A stretch of 32,474 nucleotides of DNA from CAWHOW01 sp050013795 (GTDB taxonomy: Bacteria; Bacteroidota; Bacteroidia; Bacteroidales; CG2-30-32-10). This document shows, one piece after another, positions 15,769 through 24,218 of this stretch. The DNA lies in NCBI GenBank assembly GCA_050013795.1, contig JBEKEO010000015.1:1-32474 (forward strand). The letters run 5' to 3'. The translations under genes were made by a program, and so were the position numbers. The notes under the pieces are model-generated. The model was not told the DNA's origin. It was given only the letters and a program-made list of their open reading frames with translations, and searched no databases. The number at the start of each line of letters is the position of its first letter. The first letter of the stretch is position 1.

Positions 15769-16197
15769 TTAGTTATTATTTAAGTAAAACATTGATTTCT
15801 CAAACTGAAGCATTGATTTCGTGAATTGAAGACTCGATTTCTTAAACTGAAGACACGATTTCTTGAATTGAAGACATGATTTCGTGAACTGAAGACACGA
15901 TTTCGCGAATTGAAGACTCGATTTCCTGAATTGAAGACACGATTTCTCGAACTGAAGACACGATTTCTTAAATTGAAGACTCAATTTCTTGAAAAGAAGA
16001 CACGATTTCTTGAAAAGAAGAATCGATTTCGCGAAAGGAAGACTTAATTTCTCGGACGACAATATCGATTTCATAAACGGCAGCATTAAATTCCTGCCTC
16101 CTGCTGCTGCCTCCTTCCTATTTTCTTTTAATTTCTTCAATGTAAACTTCAATTCTGAATTCCGAAATCTCAATTCCACTTTCTTTTTCGCTGTCAT
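15769..16197 (-). CDS. Heptad-repeat protein (LQFxKSy units)
   Basis: A 142-residue protein starting at the ATG at 16197. Residues 1-35 are basic (MTAKKKVELRFRNSELKF...), then EAAAGGRN, then fourteen seven-residue units of the form L-Q-F-x-K-S-y to the end (FYLNNN). Position x is M,E,A,K,K,K,E,R,A,T,K,K,T,E in order; position y is C, S, M or I. The frame is open across a 21-bp DNA array that has stops in other frames. A promoter with a LytTR-like site lies upstream, and the 305-residue gene follows 30 bp downstream. The heptad could form an amphipathic helix or coiled coil. I do not recognise the family; it is unclear whether the product is stable. Confidence 0.6.
   Translation of the reverse strand: MTAKKKVELRFRNSELKFTLKKLKENRKEAAAGGRNLMLPFMKSILSSEKLSLPFAKSILLFKKSCLLFKKLSLQFKKSCLQFEKSCLQFRKSSLQFAKSCLQFTKSCLQFKKSCLQFKKSSLQFTKSMLQFEKSMFYLNNN
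15791..16084. repeat. 21-bp tandem array, 14 units
   Basis: Units on the plus strand follow the pattern cacgatttcttgaattgaag plus one base. The first 12 units (15791-16042) are clear and the last two are more diverged. GATTTC is nearly invariant. Variation is concentrated at unit columns 1-2 and 10-11. The period is a multiple of three and keeps the minus-strand frame open. Confidence 0.92.
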
Positions 16198-16235
16198 GGC
16201 TCTAGATTTTGAAATAATATTTAAATTTTCTAATA

Positions 16236-16267
16236 CAAAGTTATAATCACAGAAAACTTTTAGCAAG
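16236..16267 (-). promoter_or_regulatory. Promoter of the heptad-repeat operon
   Basis: On the minus strand, CTTG (16267-16264), a 20-bp spacer and TAACTTTG (16243-16236) form a good Bacteroidota -33/-7 promoter. It ends 38 bp before the ATG at 16197. Confidence 0.6.
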
Positions 16268-16276
16268 CACAAATCA

Positions 16277-16306
16277 GTTTACGGTAGGTTTGAATCAGTT
16301 AACGGT
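16277..16306 (-). promoter_or_regulatory. LytTR-like paired direct repeat upstream of the heptad-repeat promoter
   Basis: On the minus strand, ACCGTTAAC (16306-16298) and ACCGTAAAC (16285-16277) are separated by 12 bp, a 21-bp period. They end 9 bp before the -33 element. The known LytTR response-regulator site is a pair of 9-bp repeats, [TA][AC][CA]GTTN[AG][TG], spaced 12-13 bp; each copy here has one or two mismatches. The identical sequence extends to 15 bp with one difference. The regulator is not in the window. Confidence 0.45.
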
Positions 16307-16414
16307 AAGAAATAGCCTGTTTTGGGCTATCTAAATCGTTTAGTGAAAATTGAGGATAAATGACAGCGAAGCGTAATGACTATTAATGACAATGAATGAC
16401 TGCTTAATTTTAAC

Positions 16415-17767
16415 TTATTTCAGCCCTTCTATCCATTTATCCGTAACCTCAATAATGGCATCGTTGAAGTTATTGTAATAATAACCTTTAATCAAGCCGT
16501 TCTTATAGCTTTCGGCAGGCGATTTGGATTTGGCAAAAGCATGGTCCATATTGGGGATAAGCTGGAAAGTGGCTTTGCCTGGGTGATAGGTGTTTACCAT
16601 ATCCACTATGGTCTGGTGCTGTGCAGTGGAAAATGCCTCAAAATCGCCTTCGCCGCGAACCACCAGCACATTCTCGCTGTTGTTCTTCCACACCTCGGCC
16701 ATATTCTGGTCCTGCAGCTGCTGCCAGTATGCATAATTCCTCGACCATATATGGTCATCACCATCATACTCCATGTATTTTATAAGTAAACTATCGAAGC
16801 TGGGTATCTTTGCCAGCGCCTTGGGTGTTTGCTTCTCGATCAGCAGGTCGTAAAGCAAAGGGGTAACATTCTTTATCATATTCTCGTTCTCCACGTAATC
16901 GGAACCTTCAATGATATTCTGGAAGCGAAACATTTCAATGATATATTCAAACCACGAAACAGCCGTAGTGCCGCACACAATTATTCCTTTGGGGTGATAT
17001 TTCTGCGCCAGCACAGGGGCTTCAATTCCGCCCAGCGAATGACCGAAAATGAAGATGTTGGCTGTGTCAACATAATCGTAGGTCTTAAGCTTTTCATAAG
17101 CAGCAGCAAATGCATTCAATTCGGTGTAAAAATCAATATCGGTACAATCGGGAATATTCGTATCATCGCCCATACCGGGCTTTTCGGCACGCATCACCAC
17201 ATAGCCTTTGTCGCAAAGCTTATCCACCAGTTGTCCGTATGGATGCTTGCCGATATTATCAAGCGAATAGCAGGTATATCCCTGTATCAGCATAATCGCT
17301 TTGTGCCTGCCGGGGGTTTTGGGCTTGCTGATGATAACGCGTTCCCAGCCATTCATGAACTTTACCTTATCGTAAACAATATCATATTTCTCCGAAGTTT
17401 CATACGCCAGCCCCACTGCTTTCCCTTTCAGCAAAAGGCTTTTCTTTTTGCGGGTAACCAGCATCACCACGGTATCGTTTTCCTTAAAATTCTTTGTTGC
17501 TGTAATAAATTCCTTGGTGTTAAGTGTAATAGCCGAATTCACTTTCATGATAACATCATTGGGTTGCAGCTGCAGGGCTTCACCCGTTGACTTGGGTTTA
17601 ACTTCGGTAACCAATACCCCATTCGCCTGCTTAAGGTTGAGTGTTTTGATGATAGAATCGCTGAGCTCGGTGGTTTTAACTCCCATGAACGCCTTTCGTT
17701 TTATATCCTGAGCGTTTACAAGCAGCATCACCGACAGCAGTCCAAGAAGTAGAAATGATTTTTTCAT
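16415..17767 (-). CDS. Secreted PDZ-domain alpha/beta hydrolase
   Basis: A 450-residue protein with a signal peptide (MKKSFLLLGLLSVMLLVNAQ). A PDZ domain covers about 25-110 (MGVKTTELSDSIIKTLNLKQ, VLVTEVKPKSTGEALQLQPN). An alpha/beta hydrolase domain covers about 140-450. The nucleophile elbow is GHSLGG with Ser244, the acid is probably the Asp of GEGDFEAF, and the His is in NMDHAF. The oxyanion region is near MLIQGYTCYSLDN. It is probably an exported esterase or peptidase; the substrate is unknown. The base composition is more G+C-rich than the surrounding AT-rich region. It stands apart from its neighbours, 30 bp after the IPExxxVDY gene on the same strand. Confidence 0.88.
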   Translation of the reverse strand: MKKSFLLLGLLSVMLLVNAQDIKRKAFMGVKTTELSDSIIKTLNLKQANGVLVTEVKPKSTGEALQLQPNDVIMKVNSAITLNTKEFITATKNFKENDTVVMLVTRKKKSLLLKGKAVGLAYETSEKYDIVYDKVKFMNGWERVIISKPKTPGRHKAIMLIQGYTCYSLDNIGKHPYGQLVDKLCDKGYVVMRAEKPGMGDDTNIPDCTDIDFYTELNAFAAAYEKLKTYDYVDTANIFIFGHSLGGIEAPVLAQKYHPKGIIVCGTTAVSWFEYIIEMFRFQNIIEGSDYVENENMIKNVTPLLYDLLIEKQTPKALAKIPSFDSLLIKYMEYDGDDHIWSRNYAYWQQLQDQNMAEVWKNNSENVLVVRGEGDFEAFSTAQHQTIVDMVNTYHPGKATFQLIPNMDHAFAKSKSPAESYKNGLIKGYYYNNFNDAIIEVTDKWIEGLK

Positions 17768-17797
17768 AAGAGCATTTCAATAAATATGATCGCAGTT

Positions 17798-18286
17798 TTA
17801 TTTTTTATTTGGCACGGCAGATGTTGTTTTTTCTTTCAGCATTTCCATCATGTCGAGTTCAAGGTCCGAGAAAAAGTTCTCTATATTCTTAATCGTTGAA
17901 AGCGGAATATGGTGCACGGTAAGAACATTCACAATAGTATATATGCTCTTTACCATTTCATTTCTCTGCTCAGCCGTAATGTTGCCTTTTATCAGCAGGA
18001 AATAATTTGTTTGCTTATGCTCGGGAAACAATGAACCCTTTTCGCCATTATTCGAAATGAAAAAATACGTTTTAAAGGTATGGGGGTCATCAAAGTAATA
18101 AAGAGAGAATGTATTCATCTCGCTCTTTTTATCCTGGAATATTTTGAGGTCAGTCATCTTCACCAAATGAAGATGCATCTTTTCATTAATATACCATATC
18201 AGCCTGTAATCTTTCAGGTGCGATACTATTCCGATAAGGGTAAAGTCTTTATCGTAATTGGTTTCAAGACGGAGTTTCCTGGGCAT
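17798..18286 (-). CDS. IPExxxVDY-family protein
   Basis: A 162-residue cytoplasmic protein of a Bacteroidota family usually found beside rnc, as here. The N-terminal part has LKDYRLIWYINEKMHLHLVK, typical of the family. The name-giving motif is degenerate: LFPEHKQTNYFLLIKG takes the place of IPExxxVDYFLLI. The function is unknown. The rnc stop lies 85 bp upstream on the same strand, so the gene belongs to the acpP-fabF-rnc cluster. The motif drift is the only oddity. Confidence 0.72.
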   Translation of the reverse strand: MPRKLRLETNYDKDFTLIGIVSHLKDYRLIWYINEKMHLHLVKMTDLKIFQDKKSEMNTFSLYYFDDPHTFKTYFFISNNGEKGSLFPEHKQTNYFLLIKGNITAEQRNEMVKSIYTIVNVLTVHHIPLSTIKNIENFFSDLELDMMEMLKEKTTSAVPNKK

Positions 18287-18370
18287 TGGATAATTTTAAA
18301 TGATACCGATGAGGCAAGTAAAATTACAAATGATTCCTGTAACCTGAAAAGGAAAAATGAAATATTTTTA

Positions 18371-19102
18371 TCAGGAAAGCGAAGGAGGTGAATCCAGTAT
18401 CAAAGCAAGAGCCTTCTCTGCGGCATTTTGTTCTGCCTTTTTTATTGAAAAATCACGACCCGAGCCCGAAGGGTTCTTATCAATAAGAACTTCAACTATA
18501 TAATGCTTGTTATAGCCATTCCCGACCTTATCTGTCACAACGAATTCAACCTGTTTCTTTTCGCGTTGCGCCCATTCAATAAGCTTGCTTTTAAAATTGA
18601 GGTCGTTGGCTTCCAGCTCTTCTATATCAACATGAAATTTAATGATACGGTTGACGATAACCTTTCGAGTAAAGTTGAATCCCTTATCGAGAAACAATGC
18701 CCCGATTAATGCTTCAAAGGCATCCCCGTTAACAGAACGGCAAACATTTCCATTAGAAACCTTCACAAACTTATTGACCCCTAATTTCTCTGACAGCTTA
18801 TTCAGGTTATTCCTGCTCACAATGCGGGAGCGCATTTCGGTAAGAAAACCTTCGTCGCGACTGGGATACTTTTTAAAAAGAAAATCTGCAATTACAGCGC
18901 TTAGAATGGCATCGCCCAAATACTCCAGGCGTTCGTTATTCACCTTTATCCCTTTTATCTCTTCTTCGGATGCAGATTTATGGCAAAAGGCAAGCTTATA
19001 AAGTAAAATGTTTCCGGGGTTATAGCCGAAAACATTTCTTATAAATTCGTTTAATTTTTTATCCTTTGAAAGTAATCCTGTGAGAGGAGTAATCAGTTTC
19101 AA
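18371..19102 (-). CDS. rnc: Ribonuclease III
   Basis: A 243-residue double-strand-specific endoribonuclease that processes rRNA and other structured transcripts. The catalytic signature NERLEYLGDA is at 56-65, and the second acidic site is in GDAFEALIGALFLDKGF. A dsRNA-binding domain covers about 168-238 (FKSKLIEWAQREKKQVEFVV, then AEQNAAEKALALIL). The start is TTG at 19102, 12 bp after the fabF stop and in the same frame. The only codons between are AAC TGC TTC GGT, so no ATG is available. The order acpP-fabF-rnc is widely conserved. Confidence 0.96.
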   Translation of the reverse strand: MKLITPLTGLLSKDKKLNEFIRNVFGYNPGNILLYKLAFCHKSASEEEIKGIKVNNERLEYLGDAILSAVIADFLFKKYPSRDEGFLTEMRSRIVSRNNLNKLSEKLGVNKFVKVSNGNVCRSVNGDAFEALIGALFLDKGFNFTRKVIVNRIIKFHVDIEELEANDLNFKSKLIEWAQREKKQVEFVVTDKVGNGYNKHYIVEVLIDKNPSGSGRDFSIKKAEQNAAEKALALILDSPPSLS

Positions 19103-19114
19103 ACCGAAGCAGTT

Positions 19115-20368
19115 TTATCCGATAAACTTTTTGAATATTGCAGAAGCATTATGGCCGCCAAAGCCGAATGTGTTGCTTAAGGCAACATTTACCACTCTTT
19201 TCTGTGCGGTGTGAAATGTAAAATTAAGTTTGTTATCCAACTCGGGGTCATCAGTAAAATGATTGATGGTCGGAGGAATAATATCATTCTTTACAGCTAA
19301 AATAGCAGCAATACCTTCAATAGCTCCGGCAGCACCAAGCAAATGACCTGTCATAGATTTGGTCGCACTAATATTTAACTTGTAAGCATGTTCGCCAAAA
19401 AGTTTTACTATAGCTTTTGTTTCAGCAATATCGCCTAAAGGGGTAGCCGTTCCATGTACATTGATATAATCAATGTCCTCGGGTTTCATACCAGCATCTT
19501 CCAATACATTTTTCATTACCAGTATTGCGCCCAGACCTTCGGGATGTGGAGCAGTCATATGGTGAGCATCAGCAGAAAGTCCTCCCCCTGCTAATTCAGC
19601 ATATATCTTAGCGCCTCTTTTTATTGCATGTTCGTATTCCTCAAGAATAATAGCACCGCCACCTTCGCCCAGAACAAAACCATCGCGGTCTTTGTCAAAC
19701 GGACGGGAAGCTGTTTTCGGGTCATCATTTCTCTGAGAAAGTGCCTGCATGGCATTGAATCCACCAATTCCTGCCGGATTGCATGCCGCTTCAGAACCTC
19801 CTGTTATAATTACATCAGCCTTTCCCAACCTGATGTAGTTAAAAGCATCTATCATCGAGTTTGTTGAAGAAGCACAGGCAGAGGTTGTAGTAAAGTTAGG
19901 GCCGTGGAAGCCATATTTTATTGAAATATGACCGGCAGCGATATCGGCAATCATTTTAGGGATAAAGAAAGGATTAAAGCGTGGAGTTCCATCGCCTTTG
20001 GCAAAATCGGTAACTTCTCTGAAGAATGTATCCAATCCGCCAATCCCTGAAGCCCAAATAACGCCGGCTCTATCAAGATTTATTTTACTTAGGTCAAGAG
20101 TTGAATCTTTAACTGCCTCATCAACGCATACCAATGCAAATTGTGCATAAGGATCATATTTTCTGACTTCTTTGCGGTCAAAGAATTTGGATGAATCGTA
20201 TCCTTTCACTTCGCAGGCAAACTGGGTTTTGAATTTAGATGCGTCAAAATTCGTAATAGGAGCAGCACCGCTTACTCCATTAAGTAACGCATTCCAAAAT
20301 TCCGGAATAGTATTACCTAATGGAGTAATAGCACCTAATCCTGTAACGACTACTCGTTTCAGATTCAT
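19115..20368 (-). CDS. fabF: 3-oxoacyl-ACP synthase II (KAS II)
   Basis: A 417-residue condensing enzyme of fatty acid elongation that joins malonyl-ACP to acyl-ACP. The catalytic triad is intact: Cys165 in TTSACASS, His305 in VHGTATPLGD and His342 in KSMTGHLLGAAGA. The glycine-rich end NTFGFGGHNAS is typical. The start is MNLKRVVVTGLGAITPLGN, and the gene begins 19 bp after the acpP stop, so the carrier and its synthase are co-expressed. The length matches the family. Confidence 0.97.
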   Translation of the reverse strand: MNLKRVVVTGLGAITPLGNTIPEFWNALLNGVSGAAPITNFDASKFKTQFACEVKGYDSSKFFDRKEVRKYDPYAQFALVCVDEAVKDSTLDLSKINLDRAGVIWASGIGGLDTFFREVTDFAKGDGTPRFNPFFIPKMIADIAAGHISIKYGFHGPNFTTTSACASSTNSMIDAFNYIRLGKADVIITGGSEAACNPAGIGGFNAMQALSQRNDDPKTASRPFDKDRDGFVLGEGGGAIILEEYEHAIKRGAKIYAELAGGGLSADAHHMTAPHPEGLGAILVMKNVLEDAGMKPEDIDYINVHGTATPLGDIAETKAIVKLFGEHAYKLNISATKSMTGHLLGAAGAIEGIAAILAVKNDIIPPTINHFTDDPELDNKLNFTFHTAQKRVVNVALSNTFGFGGHNASAIFKKFIG

Positions 20369-20387
20369 AAAGTAAATAATAAATTAA

Positions 20388-20627
20388 TTACCCTTTATTG
20401 TTATTCTCAATGTAAGCAATAGCTTCTCCAACTGTACCTATCTTTTCAGCCTGATCATCAGGAATAGCAATGTTGAATTCCTTTTCGAATTCCATGATTA
20501 ACTCAACAGTGTCGAGTGAATCTGCGCCCAGATCGTTGGTGAAACTTGCTTCCGGTGTAACTTCTTTTTCATCTACACCAAGCTTATCAATAATGATAGC
20601 TTTTACTCTTGTTGCAATGTCTGACAT
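20388..20627 (-). CDS. acpP: Acyl carrier protein
   Basis: A 79-residue acidic carrier protein of fatty acid synthesis. The phosphopantetheine site is Ser37 in LGADSLDTVELIMEFEKEF, and the C-terminal helix IGTVGEAIAYIE is standard. It is the first gene of the acpP-fabF-rnc unit, with a promoter in the divergent gap to purN. It is clearly the housekeeping ACP, in contrast to the DSY variant at 3803. Confidence 0.98.
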   Translation of the reverse strand: MSDIATRVKAIIIDKLGVDEKEVTPEASFTNDLGADSLDTVELIMEFEKEFNIAIPDDQAEKIGTVGEAIAYIENNNKG

Positions 20628-20654
20628 TTTAATAATTTTTGGTTAAACAGGGTG

Positions 20655-20686
20655 CAAAGAAATGAAAATCTACATTAACAACCAAA
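20655..20686 (-). promoter_or_regulatory. Candidate promoter of the acpP-fabF-rnc unit
   Basis: On the minus strand, TTTG (20686-20683), a 20-bp spacer and TTTCTTTG (20662-20655, one mismatch to TAnnTTTG) end 28 bp before the acpP start. Confidence 0.45.
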
Positions 20687-20836
20687 AAATAAAAGTCACT
20701 TTTTTTGTTTTTAACAATAATTGCATTAATAATCAATGTTTTAAATTATCAACATTAAGCATTTTAACAGTAATTTTCCTGAAAAAACTTACTATTTAAC
20801 TCATTAATAAATTTACTTTTACAAAAAAAATAACGA

Positions 20837-21406
20837 ATGAATGTAGCCATTTTTGCTTCTGGAAATGGAAGCAACGCCCAGCAGATAGTTGAATACTTTG
20901 CTGGAAATCCAAATATCAGAATTTCATTAATTCTTTCAAATAAGAAAGATGCTTATGTTCTGCAGCGTGCTAAAAACCTGAATATTTCTTCCTTTAGTTT
21001 CACTTCTTCAGAGTTGAAAACTACTAATATTGTCTATGACAAACTAAAGGATTTTGATATTGGATTTATTGTTCTTGCAGGATTTATGTTAAAGGTGCCT
21101 GATTCATTAATTCAGAAATTCTCAGGCAGAATAATAAATATTCACCCTGCCTTGCTTCCTAAATATGGGGGGAAAGGAATGTTTGGCGAACATGTACACA
21201 TGGCTGTGATTGCTGCAAAGGAAAAAGAATCGGGCATCACTATTCATTTTGTGAACGAAAAATATGATGAGGGGAAAATTATTTTCCAGGCAAGATGTGA
21301 AATTGATATAAAAGATACCCCCGAAAGTCTTGCTTTAAAGATCCATGAATTAGAACATTATCATTATCCACGGATAATAGAAAAAATAATTACCAAAGAG
21401 ATTTGA
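20837..21406 (+). CDS. purN: Phosphoribosylglycinamide formyltransferase
   Basis: A 189-residue enzyme of purine synthesis that transfers a formyl group from 10-formyl-THF to GAR. The start MNVAIFASGNGSNAQQIVEY is the phosphate-binding part. The signature INIHPALLPKYGGKGMFGEH holds the catalytic Asn and His. GITIHFVNEKYDEGKIIFQ contains the catalytic Asp. It is divergent from acpP across a 209-bp AT-rich gap and followed 87 bp later by gatE. The length is normal. Confidence 0.95.
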   Translation: MNVAIFASGNGSNAQQIVEYFAGNPNIRISLILSNKKDAYVLQRAKNLNISSFSFTSSELKTTNIVYDKLKDFDIGFIVLAGFMLKVPDSLIQKFSGRIINIHPALLPKYGGKGMFGEHVHMAVIAAKEKESGITIHFVNEKYDEGKIIFQARCEIDIKDTPESLALKIHELEHYHYPRIIEKIITKEI

Positions 21407-21493
21407 TAATCTTTTCACAATTCCATTTATTTTCTTTTTCATCTTTCAGATATTATATACTTTTGAAATCTCTATAAATAACCTTTCTTATAC

Positions 21494-23464
21494 ATGAAAA
21501 ATAAGTTCGATCCGGTTAAAAATTACAATGAAAGCTGCGAGGCGATTGGGTATGTTCCCCGGAAAAAGGCGACACAAAAGACATATACCGATATTGGATT
21601 TATGTCGGGATTAGAAGTCCATCAGCAGATAGACACCAAAGAAAAACTTTTTTGCCGTTGTCCTGCCGGGTGTTACCATGACAGCGAAGTTTATGACGCT
21701 GAAGTGATCAGGCATATGCGTCCTACCCTTAGTGAGCTTGGCGAATACGACGGAACTGCTTTGATGGAATTCAAGACAAGAAAAGAAATAGTGTATCGTA
21801 TTAAGAATGAAACCACCTGCACATATGAAGTTGACGATACCCCTCCTTTTCCTCTTAACCGCGAAGCATTAGGTAAGGCTATACAGATTTCTCTTCTTTC
21901 CAAACTTAAAATTGTTGGAGAAGTTCATATAACCCGTAAACAATATTTGGATGGCAGCATTCCGACAGGATTTCAACGTACTGCCATTATTGGTGTTGAA
22001 GGCGAAATTTCATTGAAAAATAAAAAGGTTCGCCTTATCCAGTTGAGCCTTGAAGAAGACTCCTGTCGCGAAGTTAGCGACATAAGACATACCAGGATAT
22101 TTAAAACAGACCGTCTCGGTATGCCACTTATTGAAACAGTGACTTATCCTGATATGGTAAACCCGGACGAAGTAAAAGAAGCCTGCGATTATATTCGTTT
22201 CTTAAACAGAAGTACCGGACTAGTACGTGTTGGCATTGGAGCTGGACGTGAAGATGTCAATGTCAGCTGTCGCGGAGGGTCGCGTGTGGAAATTAAAGGC
22301 GTAGCTCATACAAAATGGATACCCGAACTTACACATAATGAATGTTTCCGTCAGTGGGCTTTGTTAAAGATCAAAAAGATATTAAACGAAAGGATTCCTG
22401 AGCCGAAGAACTGGAAAATTTCTCACGAATTCATTTCGTTTACTGCAATTAAAGGGAAATACTATGCATTAATAGATGCTAAAGTAAGCAAATACAAACT
22501 CGTTGTAGTTAATTTACCGCAGTTTCACGGAATCCTTTCTCATTTTACTCAACCGGGTAAAATGTTTGCAAATGAATTTTGCGATAGGCTAAAAGTTATT
22601 GCCTGCCTTGAAAGACCCAATATGCTTCATTCTGAAGAATTCAAACCGATTATAAGTGATACTGAACTTGATAAAATAAGAAAAACATTAAAAGCCGGAG
22701 AGAATGATGCGCAACTTGTTTTCTGGGGACCGGAAGAAGATATTAAAACGGCTCTTGATGTAATTGAAGAACGTTGCAAGATGGCATTTGCCGGTGTTCC
22801 GAATGAAACCCGTAAATCATTAAATGATGGCACTACCATTTTTGAACGCGTGCTTCCCGGTGCAGACAGAATGTATCCTGATACTGACTCCAAACCTATT
22901 CCACTTGAAGACAGTTATATTGACGAACTCAGCAAAAACCTTCCGGTTGAAGTGATTGAACGTTATCATCAACTTAAAAAGTGGGGAGTTCCTGAAGATA
23001 CTTACACCTTTATATTTAAAAGGAATCATTTCCCGATGATAGAGAGAATTGTAAAAGAGCTTGGCTATGATCCGAAATTTGTAGGAACATTCTATGGTCA
23101 CACTTTGAAATTTATAAAAGGTCATTATAAACCGGCTTCCAAATTCCATTATGATTTGATCTTCGACCTCTTCAAATTTGTGGAAGACGAAAAGCTTGAC
23201 GTGCAAATCTTGAAAGAAATGCTGCCAGTGATTTATGAACATCCGCAAATGGATTTTGAATCGGTATTGGTTAGCATTAATTTCAAACGGATTGAGAAAA
23301 AAGAAATACTCTCTCTCGTTCCTTTCCTTAAAGATAAATTCAAAACCATCCGCGTTAAGGTAAGAGAAGATGTAGAATCAAAGTGGATAATGGGAGAATT
23401 GAGGAAACGTGCTGTTGGCAATATTTCATTGACCGAATTGTGCAAACATATTTCTAAAAATTAA
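21494..23464 (+). CDS. gatE: Archaeal-type Glu-tRNA(Gln) amidotransferase subunit E
   Basis: A 656-residue GatE. With GatD it converts Glu-tRNA(Gln) to Gln-tRNA(Gln), a route described for archaea. The kinase-like cradle domain reads SGLEVHQQIDTKEKLFCRC, then RHMRPTLSELGEYDGTALME, and GIGAGREDVNVSCRGGSRVE at about 247-266. What separates it from GatB is the AspRS-like GAD insert at about 310-430 and then NDGTTIFERVLPGADRMYPD at about 444-463, a GatE hallmark. Helical and tail domains follow, ending MGELRKRAVGNISLTEL for tRNA binding. The length matches archaeal GatE (about 620-640) rather than GatB (about 480). Archaeal origin in a Bacteroidota is an inference from family knowledge. Confidence 0.93.
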   Translation: MKNKFDPVKNYNESCEAIGYVPRKKATQKTYTDIGFMSGLEVHQQIDTKEKLFCRCPAGCYHDSEVYDAEVIRHMRPTLSELGEYDGTALMEFKTRKEIVYRIKNETTCTYEVDDTPPFPLNREALGKAIQISLLSKLKIVGEVHITRKQYLDGSIPTGFQRTAIIGVEGEISLKNKKVRLIQLSLEEDSCREVSDIRHTRIFKTDRLGMPLIETVTYPDMVNPDEVKEACDYIRFLNRSTGLVRVGIGAGREDVNVSCRGGSRVEIKGVAHTKWIPELTHNECFRQWALLKIKKILNERIPEPKNWKISHEFISFTAIKGKYYALIDAKVSKYKLVVVNLPQFHGILSHFTQPGKMFANEFCDRLKVIACLERPNMLHSEEFKPIISDTELDKIRKTLKAGENDAQLVFWGPEEDIKTALDVIEERCKMAFAGVPNETRKSLNDGTTIFERVLPGADRMYPDTDSKPIPLEDSYIDELSKNLPVEVIERYHQLKKWGVPEDTYTFIFKRNHFPMIERIVKELGYDPKFVGTFYGHTLKFIKGHYKPASKFHYDLIFDLFKFVEDEKLDVQILKEMLPVIYEHPQMDFESVLVSINFKRIEKKEILSLVPFLKDKFKTIRVKVREDVESKWIMGELRKRAVGNISLTELCKHISKN

Positions 23465-23491
23465 TAAATAAACCAGCACAAGAAACTTTCA

Positions 23492-24145
23492 ATGAAAAAG
23501 TATTTTGCTCCCGGTTGTGCATTGTTGATTTATAAGCCTAAGTTAGCTGACAAGGTTTTTAATTTTCTTCATGAGAATTTAAATATTAATGAAACCTTGC
23601 TTAGCTGCTGCAAGCATGAACCATTAGTAGAACAAGGAACAGAGGTTATAAATATCTGTCCGGGCTGCGATAAGAGATACAGAAACGATTATTCGCAAAC
23701 ATCTACTGTTTCTCTTTGGGAGATCCTTGACAATAGCGACGTTTTTCCATTTCCTGATTATAAAGGCAAAATAATGACTATTAATGATGCCTGTCCTTCC
23801 CGTGACCAGGAAAGGATACATAAAGCAATACGGAGTTTGTTGAAGAAAATGAATATCACGCTGGTTGAACCTGCAAAAACGGGAACCAAAGGCGTTTGCT
23901 GTGGCGATACTTTTTATGGAGAAATACCTACTGAAAAAGTAAACCTGCAAATGATCAAGCGTGCAGATGAAATGCCTGTTGATGATGTAGTGGTTTATTG
24001 TGTGTCGTGTACAAAATCAATGTTTATTGGTGGAAAGAAACCACATTATATGGTTGATCTTTTATTTGGAGAAGAAACAATTCCCAAAACTATTGATACT
24101 GATAAATGGCATCAGGAACTGGATGAATTTATTGCGGTACATTGA
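23492..24145 (+). CDS. CCG-domain (HdrB/LutA-type) iron-sulfur protein between gatE and gatD
   Basis: A 217-residue protein with two cysteine-rich CCG-like motifs. The first has Cys9, Cys39-Cys40, Cys56 and Cys59 (SCCKHEP, ICPGC). The second has Cys101, Cys136-Cys137, Cys170 and Cys173 (GVCCGDTFYG, YCVSC). Such domains bind a non-cubane 4Fe-4S cluster in heterodisulfide reductase HdrB, or other metals in LutA and GlpC relatives. The first motif lacks the Gly after the Cys pair. It starts 27 bp after gatE and is followed by gatD about 200 bp later, all on one strand. The role beside an amidotransferase is unknown; redox or sulfur chemistry is the family norm. It carries no other domain. Confidence 0.82.
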   Translation: MKKYFAPGCALLIYKPKLADKVFNFLHENLNINETLLSCCKHEPLVEQGTEVINICPGCDKRYRNDYSQTSTVSLWEILDNSDVFPFPDYKGKIMTINDACPSRDQERIHKAIRSLLKKMNITLVEPAKTGTKGVCCGDTFYGEIPTEKVNLQMIKRADEMPVDDVVVYCVSCTKSMFIGGKKPHYMVDLLFGEETIPKTIDTDKWHQELDEFIAVH

Positions 24146-24218
24146 AATGATTAAAATTTAAAGTTAAAAGATCAAAGAACAACTTGCATTAAAAACGATT
24201 ATAATGAAAGTATTAAAG

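Noticed and set aside
15791..16084. CRISPR-like array
   Set aside because: Units are contiguous 21-bp repeats without unique spacers and no cas genes are nearby.
15989..16246. Plus-strand frame across part of the 21-bp array
   Set aside because: Most units in that frame contain a stop; only the diverged last units are open. The minus frame is open throughout and has a promoter.
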